NCBI GenBank assembly: GCA_002633005.1
Contig: NMRA01000060.1
Coordinates: 975,355 to 1,010,057 of the forward strand
Direction of reading: 5' to 3'
Source of the DNA: Phoronis australis
Taxonomy: Eukaryota; Phoronida; Phoronidae
DNA length: 34,703 nt
Below, piece by piece: positions 20,707-32,200 of this stretch. The position numbers and the translations under genes were made by a program. The notes under the pieces are model-generated. The model ran no database searches. It was not told the DNA's origin and was given only the letters and a program-made list of their open reading frames with translations. Position 1 is the first letter of the stretch; each line of letters begins with the position of its first letter.

Positions 20707-22926
20707 CTTGTATCGTTGTTGCAATTACTCATTCTAATTTGTGCTCATGTGCCATCTTTCAGTGGAGTTTTAATCCTCAGTGACTAAATGGTGCAAATGC
20801 TCAGGAATACATCAGGCTGTCTCTCTAGGTTTATATCATTTAAGGCCCAAAAAGCCTTATTGTTTTTTTGTCCGTGTACACGATTGTATCTCCTGTTCGA
20901 GTACCAACTTCTGGAAAATTTTGTTGCTGTAACTAGAATTAGCTGTGTGGCCAAGGATGTATTCTGTAGAAGCAAGAAACTGGCAGAAAGCAAGGCAATG
21001 CAAAACCATGCATGTGAAAGTCTAGTGTTTCACATGTGTGCTCAGAAGCTTATTAGCATACTATTCCAACATGGTGGCCATTGAAATGATTGGTTGTTGA
21101 GGTTGAATGTTGAATTATGGGATGGAGTTTGCTGTTTTTGTTCCATGAGGATAAATTTCTCACCATAAGTGCATCAAGTGTCTTGAGTGTATGGAACTGA
21201 GACCTGAGTAGTGTACTGTTTGATTATGATATCATGTTTGATTTGTTCAGCCATCTTAGGTTGAAGTAAAACTGTAATTATATTTATGGTTTCCCGTTGA
21301 AATCCTTTGTTTCACTTGCAAAGTTGTCAAAAGGTGCATTGATGATTTTTGTATACACATTATTTACAGGCAGGTGTATTACAAGAAATTCCAGTACCGT
21401 CTGCTTCTTCAAAAGATGTCACTCTATTTCCCTTTTGCTTGATGGAGGCCTTATCGCACCAAACTCATTTTCAAATCATGCAATCCCGTCTTAACATCGT
21501 GATGAAATAGGCTGGGGACGGACGGAAATGCGCACGTTTGGCCAAACCATGCCTCGAATGCGACAGGAGCCACGTATTTCTCACTCTCATTTGCCGATTT
21601 TAAAAAAAAATTGTACATTACATCAAATGCACGCAGGCTGTTCAGCTGGTCTGCGGCAAACAGCTAAAACCATTTTCATTTGTTAATACACACACGTAAC
21701 ACATAGACACTGAAATATCAAGGGGATCCAATGGGATTTGAAACTTCGGACCATGTTAACAGGAGGCAGAAATTCAACCCAATAGGTAGGCCTAACGCTG
21801 CCTCATCTACTCTGTTTTGCCTCATCTACTCCGTGAGTGTGTAATTGTTAGTCGGCTCTTAGTTTTTACCGGTTTTCGAAATCCTGAATGTGACAAGGTC
21901 CTTGGCTTGTGAAAAATGCTCATTGTGAATGACATGCAAGGTGTAGTTATGAAGTGCAAGTTTTAATGCTCGTCTTCGGTCGTGGTATGTAATACATCAA
22001 TGTTAGATGTTGTGATCAGCAATAAAACGTGGCAGCATGTAAACCTTGGCTTGCTTTAAGGAGACTACCGTGAATAATTTTTAGTGTAAGCACATGTATG
22101 ACAGTGAAGATGGGACACTCTACAGAGTTGTGGCTACGAGTTAAATCCGGGCTGTTGAATCAAATGTCATAAGCCATGTCAGCTAAAATAGTCGTAGGTA
22201 CATGATCGTGAACATGATACTGCGTTAAGAACAATAAAACTGCTGCTTATCTAAATCTATTTCAGGTTCAAAGCTGCATTTCGCCCTGTCCAGCTGGATT
22301 AAAAGTGAAAATCTAATTGGAACTTTCACTCTCATAAAATCTGTCTCATATTCCTCATCGTCGCAGGATTTGCCGTTATAAACAAGGACGTAGAGAATAT
22401 GTAGGTGCGCCATCTTCAAATTCGCAATTCTAGTGTTGGTCAAACCCATTCATTCTGAAGCGCTTTCTCAGTCGCTGAGGGTCTTGATGCCGGGAAATGG
22501 AAGTCTGTGACCATTGAAGGACTAATTTTAAGAGTGGAAAAGAGTTAAATTCGATTTTTGATTTTAGTCCGCTTAACGGGGCAAAAAGCAGCTTTAACAT
22601 TCATTTCATTAAACCACCTCAGTGAATTGTGCCAAAAAATCTGGTATGAAGTTTTTAGCAACAACTGGGTGAACAACTTTTGATAAAACCGGAACATTGG
22701 TTTAGAACACATCAGAACTGACAAAATGTGCAATGAATTTAATCTCATGGCATGATCACTCACTCATACCTGTTGGCTTGTGATTCTAGGTTACCTCTGG
22801 TCTCGTTCACTGAACAGTGGCAGATGTACTACTTTGGCATTTTATTTAAAATTTTAGTTCCATATTACTAAGGCTTGATTAAAACCAATCATATAGAGTC
22901 GTCGAATGGCAAAAATTGATGCACAA
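20707..22926. other. possible longer 3' UTR or intergenic, no gene seen
   Basis: Several ORFs of 60-100 codons on both strands overlap one another, have no family resemblance and no exon pattern. A short direct repeat TGCCTCATCTACTC occurs twice near 21800. Confidence 0.4.
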
Positions 22927-23215
22927 CAGTGGCGGATCTAGGATATCACAAGGGTGGGGGCAACATTTTGTCTGAAAACATTTGTGCAAAGCACGATGAG
23001 ATGCGTATTGCACCGAATGGGGGGAGGTAGGGAGGGGGGCGAAACCCCCTCCTGCCCGGGAAAATTTTTGTGTTTTCCTTTGATTCCTGAAGTATTATCC
23101 AAGAAAAACCACCACATCGAACGTGTCAAACATGAAAAACTGCGATTATTACAGACTCGAACTCACGACCTGGCGGTTAGAGCGCACGTACCACCACGAT
23201 TTCACTCCTAATTTT
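22927..23215. mobile_element. fragment of an interspersed repeat (CAGTGGCGGATCTAGG end)
   Basis: CAGTGGCGGATCTAGGAT followed by a G-run-rich stretch and GCGAAACCCCCTCCTGCCC is the form of a repeat end common in many animal genomes. At its right, 23150-23205 read on the - strand contains GAGTTCGAGTCT, a tRNA B-box-like sequence, suggesting a decayed tRNA-derived piece. A related inverted end (ATAGGCGGGTTTATGG on the - strand) follows the N gap at about 23828-23845. Boundaries are approximate. Confidence 0.4.
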
Positions 23216-23740
23216 ATAATAAGAGACCTACTTGTTTATGGTCCACAGCGTTTGCGCGCGAAACTTGCTTGTTTTTGTAATGCTTATTACACTTTTTATA
23301 TTTTGTGCAATCAATTTGTAACAAATTTGTTGTATTTTGAATAGTCTTCAATTGCCCAAAAGACCAAATCTGTTTTTTGTGTTGGCATTAATGACGCTAG
23401 GCTTGGTACAAAGCTGTATACGTAAATACGACAGTCTTCATACAGCTAGCTGGCTGGCTGTAATGACGCGAGTGCTTTGGAAATCGTCTTAAGTTAAGAT
23501 TTGACAAAGAGAGAATTCTGAGTTTCTGAGTGATTCACTAAGGCTTCGATTAAAATTTACATCTTACCAGCAGCTTCTGTTTTTTCATCGTCACTCAGAT
23601 TCCATTTTCTTTAAAAAAATGAAATAATTTTCGCCACTGCCGGTCGCCTGGGATATCGCGGGAGAGCCTATTATACTTAGCCATAGTTTCGTTACGGTTG
23701 AGCCGTGTTCCGAATTTGACACTTGAAATTGGATCTGAGC

Positions 23741-23800
23741 NNNNNNNNNNNNNNNNNNNNNNNNNNNNNNNNNNNNNNNNNNNNNNNNNNNNNNNNNNNN
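23741..23800. other. assembly gap (60 N)
   Basis: Sixty N, followed directly by a C/G homopolymer-rich stretch (23801-23827) that probably broke the assembly. Single N also occur at 8983 and 14500. Confidence 0.99.
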
Positions 23801-24028
23801 GGCCCCCCGGGGCCCCCCCCCCCCCCCATAAACCCGCCTATGCACAACTTGCCGAGAAAAAAGAAGCTTGTGACCATTTAGCATTGAGGCATTAATACGC
23901 ACGTTACACGGCTTGAGTCAAATGTTCAGTTTTGTTAATGAACGCTTCCGAATGTTGACATTCTCCATTCAGAACCCTTTATTTATACTCTATGAACATC
24001 ACTCCCTTGACAAATTTGCCAATTTGTT

Positions 24029-24122
24029 ATCCTGGCCAGTGGCTCGGAGCCCGATCAGGCCCGTCGCGGCCGGCCGGATTGACTCATTATCCCGGCCAGT
24101 GGCTCGGAAACTGATCAGACAT
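24029..24122. repeat. two short direct repeats TTATCCYGGCCAGTGGCTCG
   Basis: TTATCCTGGCCAGTGGCTCG and TTATCCCGGCCAGTGGCTCG, each followed by GATCAG-like sequence, about 60 bases apart in otherwise non-coding sequence. Confidence 0.6.
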
Positions 24123-24592
24123 CACGGACATGAACCAGCCAAAGTTCAGTGGAAACTAAACTTCCAGTCAAGAAAATACTATACTTGTGAGCAAAAGTAA
24201 TGTGCACGTGATTATGTTGGTGAATTGGCCACGAAACTGCAAATCTACTTACTCGTCGGGGGCCGCGAATTCAGGTTCTGCTTTGGCCACAGCAACGTCA
24301 GGGCAGAAGTTGTACATTGACAATCATTATTTGAGTAATGTAAATGTAAATAAAGATTCCCCTAACACCTGTCCGTGGGATGGAAATCGTGTTGTTTCAC
24401 AACAGTTTCTGCCAGCAAACACTAAATTAGCAGGAGCTCACACGGCCTCGGTGTCCCGTCAATTAGTTTTATTGCACCTAAAGCTGGTAACGCAGTGTTT
24501 TATTCATTGCTGGCTTCTCACATCATTTGCACTCACGAACACTCCAAAGACATTACAAATTGCATCTAATGAGACAGATTTTGTTTCAGTTT

Positions 24593-24599
24593 TATATAA
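24593..24599 (+). promoter_or_regulatory. TATA box upstream of the 24660 ORF
   Basis: TATATAA, with an expected transcription start near 24625, gives a leader of about 35 bases before the ATG at 24660. AT-rich surroundings make a chance match possible. Confidence 0.35.
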
Positions 24600-24659
24600 A
24601 TATTGGTTAGGGTGAGAATAATTCATTTTGAAACAGAACGCTCAGTAATAAACGCCAAC

Positions 24660-24828
24660 ATGGCAACTCGCAATCCCGACTTAGGACGAGCTAGAGCTCA
24701 TCAGTCCGACTTCGGTGGTGGATCGTTAAGTTTTACAGGCTATCAATTCGAACAGGAATATGGTGATGAAGAAATACTAGAGAGGCGCCGTGAACAAGCT
24801 CAGGCAACGGAACGTATGGAGTTATTTG
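24660..24828 (+). CDS. unidentified first-exon-like ORF
   Basis: ATG in a good context (AACATGG) opens 56 codons rich in charged residues (begins MATRNPDLGRARAHQSDFGG, ends QATERMELF), followed by a good donor, TTTG|gtaagc, at 24829. I do not recognise the protein. The composition (Glu/Arg/Gln-rich helix at codons 34-55) is more protein-like than the surrounding ORFs. Without splicing the frame continues to a stop at 25029-25031 (123 codons in all), including a hydrophobic stretch that could equally be read-through intron. A short exon-like segment between tcctcacag and gtaagg (25109-25132) would place a stop at once if joined. No further exon on this strand is visible, so a real gene would need distant exons or be a single short exon. 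Confidence 0.3.
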
Positions 24829-25159
24829 GTAAGCCGGCATTCGTCAGGAACTTTCGACGTCTGCAGGCACAGACACGGAGATGTTTCACGGCCTCATACT
24901 TGTTATTTACAGCGTACATTTCATTTTTCACTACCACGAGCCACTTCCTAAGCATTTCGGACTCTCGAGGAAGTAAAAAAACGATATACCCGCTTTCCTC
25001 GCAGCTGCTTAGTTCGGACAAGCGGAAATGATGTACCGCAACATAGCGGCATTCACCCTGCATATGAACCACTGACGTCGCTAGCGTCGTTTCTCACCTT
25101 CCTCACAGATTAACGCGACGCCTCTTGGCAAGGTAAGGTCGACCGTATGCGAGGCGATG

Positions 25160-27740
25160 TGGATTTTATTACTCTGCGCATGTAAGCGCAGGGTACAGTT
25201 GTTCCTGGGTTTTCTTCAATTTTATTCTTATTCTTATTCTTATTCTTATTACTCTGCGCGTGCAAGCGCAGAGTACTGTTGTTACTGGATTTTCTTCAAT
25301 TTCATTACTCTGCGCGTGTAAGCGCAGAGTCCTGTTGTTCCTGGGTTTTCTTCAATTTTCTTCTTATTCTTCTTATTCTTCTTATTCTTCTTCCGACCAA
25401 CTTTGAGGCTTAATAACTCCAAATTGGGTGCAGGTACGGTCTTTAAAATCAGCATATGACTTTTGACAGTATATACATTTTGATTGGTTATGTAATCATA
25501 TTCCATATTGCACCGGAAGAGGTCGTTTGGTCCAAAGGTAATATAATTTTCAAAATGCTACGCCTCCTTTAGTTTTAAAGCTATCTTTTTCAAATTTGGT
25601 GCACAGGTATAAGTCAACATGACAATTTAAAAATTACTTTTCTAAGTAATCGGGTCATCCAATCAGGTGAAATAGGTCAAAGGTCGTTAGGTGCAAACTA
25701 AAATTTTGAGCTAGACACTTCCAATTGACAGGTCTGATTGCCACATGTAAATCAAATCGGAGTCCAAAGTTTCAGGTCATTTAGTGCAAACATGGGGTCA
25801 TTAGGTGCATTTTTCTTCTGAAAATTTGACCTTTTCAATCAGCAAGTATTCTGATGTGTCAACCGTTAGACAACTGTGATTCTCAGCGTTACACACATTT
25901 TCCATGGGCTTTGCAATAATTCTCCTACAGATGCTTAAAATGCACCGGATAAGGTCAATTAGTGCAAAGGTCATGTAACGTTCAGAATGTTATATCTCTT
26001 ACGTTTTTCAAGGAATTCTTTTCAATTTCAGCACACTGGTGTAAGTCAACATGCCATTTGAATACCCTACTTTACTTCGCAATAGGTCTAACCAATCAGA
26101 AAAATAGGTCAAAGGTCATTGAGTGCAAACTAAAATTTTGAGCTAGAGACTTCAGAATTACGTATCTGTTTACTAAGTGCGATTGAGTTTGAATTCTAAA
26201 TTTTCAGGTCATTTGGTGCACCCATGGGGTCATTAGGTGCATTTTTCTTGTGAAAGTTTGACCACTTTATACACCTTGTATTCTCAAGTGCTTAAAGTAA
26301 AACATCTGTGATGATTAGCATTAACCACACTTTTAATCGAGTTAACAATTACTCACTCATCGGGGCTCATAATGCACCGGAAGAGGTCAATTAGTGGAAA
26401 GGTCATCAAAATATTAATATGTAATTTCTCCTACAGTTTTAAAGAATTCCTTTTCATATTGGTAAACGGGTTGCTGTCACTAACTTCCCATAATAATTCC
26501 AGTAAAACGCACGCGCATAGTCCGTTATTGTCACGCCGTGACAATAATATTTCTAGTTCTTATTCTTCTTCCGACCAAATTTGAGGCTTAATAACTCCAA
26601 ATTTGGTGCAGGTACGGTCTTTAAATTCAGCATATAAATTTTGACAGTATATAAATTTTGATTGGTTATATAATCATATTCCATATTGCACCGGAAGAGG
26701 TCGTTTGGTGCAAAGGTCATACAATTTTCAAATTGCTACTCCTCCTTCAGTTTTAAAGCCATCTTTTTCAAATTTGGTGCACAGATATGTGTCAACATGA
26801 CAATTTAAAAATTATTTTTCTAAGTAATCGGGTCATCCATTCAGGTGAAATAGGTCAAAGGTCATTAGGTGCAAACTAAAATTTTGAGCTAGATACTTCA
26901 AATTGACAGGTCTGATAGCCACAGCTAAATCAAGTCGGAATCCAAAGTTTCGGGTCATTTAGTGCAAAAACATGGGGTCATTAGGTGCATTTTTCTTCTG
27001 AAAATTTGACCTTTTCAATCAGCAAGTATTCTGATGTGTCAACCGTTAGACAACTGTGATTCTCAGTGTTAAACACATTTTCCATTTGCTGTGCAATAAT
27101 TCTCAAATGATGCTTAAAATGCACCGGATAAAGTCATTTAGTGCAAAGGTCATGTAACGTTCAAAATGTTATATCTCTTACGTTTTTCAATGAATTCTTT
27201 TAATTTCAGCACACTGGTGTAAGTCAACATGCCAAGTGAATACCCTACTTTACTTCGCAATAGGCCTAACCAATCAGAAAAAATAGGTCAAAGGTCATTG
27301 AGTGCAAACTAAAATTTTGAGCTAGAGACTTCAGAATTACGTATCTGTTTACTAAGTGCGATTGAGTTTGAATTTTAAATTTTCAGGTCATTTGGTGCAC
27401 CCATGGGGTCATTAGGTGCATTTTTCTTCTGAAAATTTGACCAATTCATTCATCTTGTATTCTGAAGTGCTTAAAGTACAACAGCTGTGATTTTTAGCAT
27501 TAACCACACTTTTAATCGAGTGAACAATTACTCCCTCATTGGGGCTCATAATGCACCGGAAGAGGTCAATTAGTGGAAAGGTCATCAAAAAGTTAATGTG
27601 TAATTTCTCCTACAATTTTAAAGAATTCCTTTTTATATTGGTAAATGGGTTGCTGTCAGTAACTTTCCATAATAATTCCAGTAATACGCACGCGCAGAGT
27701 CCGTTATTGTCACGCCGTGACAATAATCTTTCTAGTTTAG
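25160..27740. repeat. R2 nested tandem repeat (432-bp monomers in 1178-bp units)
   Basis: Starts with three hairpin motifs ACTCTGCGC-N6-GCGCAGAGT and (TTATTC)n or (TTC)n microsatellites, then two copies of a 1178-bp unit (25393-26570 and 26571-27737). Inside each unit a 432-bp monomer is repeated, marked by TGCACCGGA at 25509, 25941, 26373 and 26687, 27120, 27552; the third monomer of each unit is cut short. Each unit ends with a near-palindrome TTATTGTCAC-GCC-GTGACAATAA (26525-26547 and 27704-27726). No coding capacity. Confidence 0.88.
25171..25330. repeat. three ACTCTGCGC...GCGCAGAGT hairpins
   Basis: Hairpins at 25171-25194 (one mismatch), 25251-25274 and 25307-25330 (both perfect 9-bp stems, 6-nt loops). 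Each is followed by CTGTTGTTCCTGGGTTTTCTTCAATT-type sequence, so the block is a tandem triplication of the R2 left end. Confidence 0.8.
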
Positions 27741-28436
27741 TATCGTAATTATAAGAATTGAAAATAATTTTATTGGTCTCCCTCGGTGCAACAAATCAAG
27801 AATAAGCTCCTGTCACTCAGACTGCAAATTTTTCATCATTATCGTTATTTTAAATTTAAAAAATATTTTTTGTTGCATCTAATTGCCTTCATTGTTGTTG
27901 CTGAAATAGATGTCAGGTACTGCTTAAGATGAGTGCGTTTTGCTAACATGACACAGTAACTTTAGATCTGTTGAGGTATGGTTTAGATTGAAATGTGTAT
28001 TTAGGGCCGTAATATTTTCCTCTTTTTTGTCATGGGTCTTTCCAAGCCCTGTAAAATGCTGCATGGAGGACTAGTTTCAGCACACAAAACAATATCCAGT
28101 CAGCTCAATCTTTTGCAAATTTGATTTAGTCGTCTTTCCCGGTATTTGATGTAGATATGCAGTTACAGGTGAAGCACTCCCAGATATGCCTTAAAGTACA
28201 GGTTAGACTAATTTTATAATGGTGACTAAGACATGCTGGTACGTAACTTTTTGTAATGTATTGTATAATTGCATGTGTATGTGCGCCGGAGGCCTTTTGC
28301 ACAAAAACGAAATAAACATCCATTCATCACTAAGCTAATTCAAAAGCTAATGTATTTGACATTGAAATCGTTGAATACAACTGCACTAGAGATTCGACAG
28401 AATTAGATGGTTGCACCACTGACACCCACCAAGAAT
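27741..28436. terminator. sulfatase 3' UTR or convergent intergenic; candidate poly(A) signal
   Basis: Non-coding sequence downstream of the sulfatase stop (- strand). On the - strand the motif AATAAA (TTTATT on +) lies at 27769-27774, about 660 bases past the stop, close to the edge of the R2 array. Nothing else was recognised. Confidence 0.3.
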
Positions 28437-29214
28437 CTACAATTTTGTTGTAAGATTTACCCATGGCGTCCAAATTCCATTAAAGTTTGCAGGATTCCCT
28501 CTGGGGTCTTCAGGACTACACATAACAGGCACAGCAGTAGAGTTCCACTTTTGTAACCGTGACATCATTAACATAACTATTCCTGGCTTCTCATTTGCTA
28601 AATTTCTGAACTCGCATGGGTCAGACGGAATGTGATAAAGGCATGGCGATTTCATGGGTTCACAGTTTGAAGATGCATCAAGCGGAATTGGCCCACACTG
28701 AATATGAACACTTTTCAAATGGTTAATTTTTGGTTTTCGCATCAATATTTCTAAAAAAGTGCTACCTTTTAAATCGATTTTTCCCTGGCCACCATTAACT
28801 ACCACGTGTTCCCCACTTAAATGATCGCCGGCCGCACTATCCTTCTGTTTACCACACTTCTCATTGGGTGAATACCATCCACTGAAAACCCGTCCTCGAA
28901 ATCGTTCCTCACCCATTATTAGTTTGTATTCACCAACCCTAATTGCCGCTGCGTTCATGACCTTGTTAGTGGGGTCGATGTTATGTAATATTTCATTTCG
29001 TGGAGAAGGCTTGTTTTTCGTCAGCGAGTCCCACATATCGAAGCCGTCTAGATTCTTTAGCGAGCTGGTATCACCCCCGGCAGCATGGATGAGAGTTGGC
29101 AGCCAATCACAAACGTGCATCATGCGGTCCGATACAGCACCGCCTGTCAACTGTGGTCCGTGTATGAAGCCAGTGCCCCTCACTCCACCTTCCCATAGTT
29201 GGAACTTAGTCCCC
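28437..29214 (-). CDS. sulfatase last exon d
   Basis: Completes Arg (LR|GTKFQLWEGGVRG) and encodes 258 further residues to the stop at 28437-28439. Acceptor tttttag|G. Covers the C-terminal subdomain of the sulfatase fold. Compared with ARSB the middle has an added Cys-containing segment (HIQCGPIPLDASSNCEPMKS), a region that varies among ARSB/I/J relatives. Confidence 0.95.
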
Positions 29215-32200
29215 CTAAAAAGCAAATTGGTTAAATTAAACGTAAACCTCAAACTTACAGTATTTCGTCCCGTTTATCTGGCTGAAACACAAATAAAACT
29301 GGACCTTTTACTCTCATAACTTCAGTCTCATCATGTTCTTTATAATGATGGGATTCTATTTCTATTATGACTAAGGACGTTAAGACCAGCAGCAGAGCAG
29401 TGACTCAAGAAAATGCTTCAGATTTTATTGGGGTTGCCCAATAAAGTAAAAAACTGTCACGTGCCACGCGCATGCATTCTCCGTTGTAATGAGTTGGTAA
29501 TGTAGACGACTTTCTGTCACGGCAAAGAATATTATGAGATGGGCAGTCACCAGTGATAGTCTGGAACATTCTAGAGTATATGTATTTGCAGAATGATTGG
29601 GTAGATTCCAGAAAGTTCTAGGATGTGCTTGAATTGGTGAAAAGTTGCAGAACATTGTAATGGACTATAAATTTCCAGGCCCAGCTACAGAGGTAAGTTA
29701 CAGTTTTGCTGCAGTTACAGTATCAGAGGTTACAGTAGTAGTCAATAGAGAGCCAGCTATAGAGACGGCAGGTTATTGAATCATTAACGAGTGTAGCAGT
29801 TGCTGAAAGTGATTCAGAATTGTTCATCATAAGTCAAAACATCGCAGCACTGGCTGGAGCATGGAACAGACATTTCGTTGGACGTTTTGTTTGTGTAGGA
29901 CTTGTGAACGTACGGTCGAAATTTATAAAGTAACTCGAACCAGCCTTCAATTCATCATCGCACCGGCCAAAAGCTATTAGCACCGGTCAGTGACAACCTG
30001 CGCCCACTCATTCACTGTCCAACGTGACATATAGCTAAAAGGATATTCTCGTCAAGAAAAGTGATTTTTCAGAAATTAGGACTAGTGCAAAATTGAACCA
30101 CTAGCTAGCTCTGAAGTAGCAGCCGAATGCTCAACCGCTAAGCCTAATCTCACACGTACATTACGAACTAGCACAGACATGATGTCAGAACATATTTGCC
30201 AGACAACGGTGAGAATTGGCTATTTGAAAAAATGATTTTTAGTATGCGCCCACATATTTATATGTGGACGCATTACACTGTCATCTGTCCGTCCATCCGT
30301 CAGTTGGCCTCCGTCCGGTGTCCGGCGTCCGCTTCTCTATCTCCAAAACACCTTGACGTATGTTCATGAAATTTTGCACGCGTTAACCTTCTTGAATGGG
30401 ACAGCATGAGCGAACTTTCGGACGGATCCGACTACCGGTATGCTCCCTAGTGGCGATTTTAGTTTTTTACGTTTACCTCTGTATCTACAAATGTCCTGAA
30501 CGGATTTTTATAAAATTTGGTATATAGATACATATTAGTGAGATAACCCTATCCTCCCGTTTCCGGATGGATTCAACGTAGTTTACGCCACCTAGTGGCC
30601 ATTTTTACTGTTTTCGAGTCTGTTTTTGCGTTCACCCCCGGCCTCTATCAACCAAACCGCTCAAAGGATGATTGTGAAAATGAGCACGTATGTTCTTACT
30701 ATGAAGTGCACGGCTGACGATGATTTTCCGACGACTTCGACTACTCTGGCGCCTCCTAGTGGCATTTTTGTTATTTTTTTGCGCCTATGGCTGTATCTCC
30801 TAAACCGTTTGCAGGATCTTTAGCCTACTTAATTTAGTAAGTATATTTGTATGATGTTAACAACGGAGGACGGCGACTTTCAGACGGATCTGACTACTGG
30901 TGTGCCACCTAGTGGCAATTTTATTTTTTTTACGTTTACCTCTGTATGTTCAAAGGTCCTCAAGTAGTTTCATAAAGTTTGGCATAGGCCTACAGGCAGC
31001 TGTTAATGACGTGACGCTATCTCTCCGTTTTCAGATGGATGTTCGACCTGGTTGACGCCACCTAGTGGCCATTTTTACTGTTTTCTAGTCTGTTTTTGGC
31101 GTCCACTCGTCTATCAACTAAACCGCTTTCAGGATAATTGTGAAAATTGTATGTTTTTACTATGAAGTGGACGGCTGGCATGACTTTCCGGCGAGTTTGA
31201 CTACTGTGGCGCCATCTAGTGGCAGTTTCTTTTGCGCCCATGGCTTTAGGCCTATCTCCTAAACCGTTTACAGGATCTTTGCTTAATTTAGCAAGTGTAT
31301 TTATATGATGTTGACAACAGACAACGACGACTTTCGGACGGATCAGACTACTGGTGTGCCCCCTAGTGGCAATTTTAGTTTTTTACGTTTACCAGTCTGT
31401 ATCTTCAAATGTCTTAAACAGATTTTCATAAAATTTTGGTGAGATGACGCTGTCATCCTGTTTTTGGATGGAATCGAGGTATCTTGCGCCACCTAGTGGC
31501 CATTTTTGCTGTCTTCAAATCTCGTTTTTGACGTCCACACGTCGATCAACCAAATCATTCTAGGGATGGTTTTGAAAATTGGCGTATATTATGTTTTCAG
31601 TGTGAAGAGGACGTTTGATGATGGCGACTGACTACTGTGGGGCCTCTTAGTGGTAGTTTTGTTTTGTTTTTCGCCCATAGCAGTATCTCCAAAACCCACT
31701 GCAGGATCTTTATTAAATTTAGTAAGTGAATTTATATGAAGATAAGAGACGACGACTTTCAGGCGGATCCAACGGACGCTGTGCCCAGTAGTGGCAGTTT
31801 TATTTTGTTCTGTTCTCTGAAGTTCTTTGACAGATTTTTATGAAATGGGGCATGTTCCTGGTTTTGGATGGATTGTACGTTTTTGCGCCATCTAGTGGCC
31901 ATATAACCCTAAAAGCATACCATTTGCGATGCATTCGTGGGTCATTTCAGCGCTCCGCGTTGCTCTTGTTGTTGTTTTATAGCTCTGGTCAGGCTAATAA
32001 GAAGCTAGTCTATCTCCGTCATCCAACATTAACTCCAAAATGCATTTTTCGTTCATAAAACCGACTCTTAATCAGTGGAACAATTTTTCAACAGACTTCT
32101 ATAATTTGGGACAATGTTATTTACCTAAGAGGCCAGTTACAGGCACAGTTTCCTTCCATGCCATTGGCTGGTCCACCATTATCGGTAGTGAAGACAATAA

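Noticed and set aside
24187-24615. 142-codon + strand ORF
   Set aside because: No start context, domain or exon boundaries, and no resemblance to known proteins.
28864-29319. 151-codon + strand ORF
   Set aside because: It is antisense to the well-supported sulfatase last exon and has no family resemblance.
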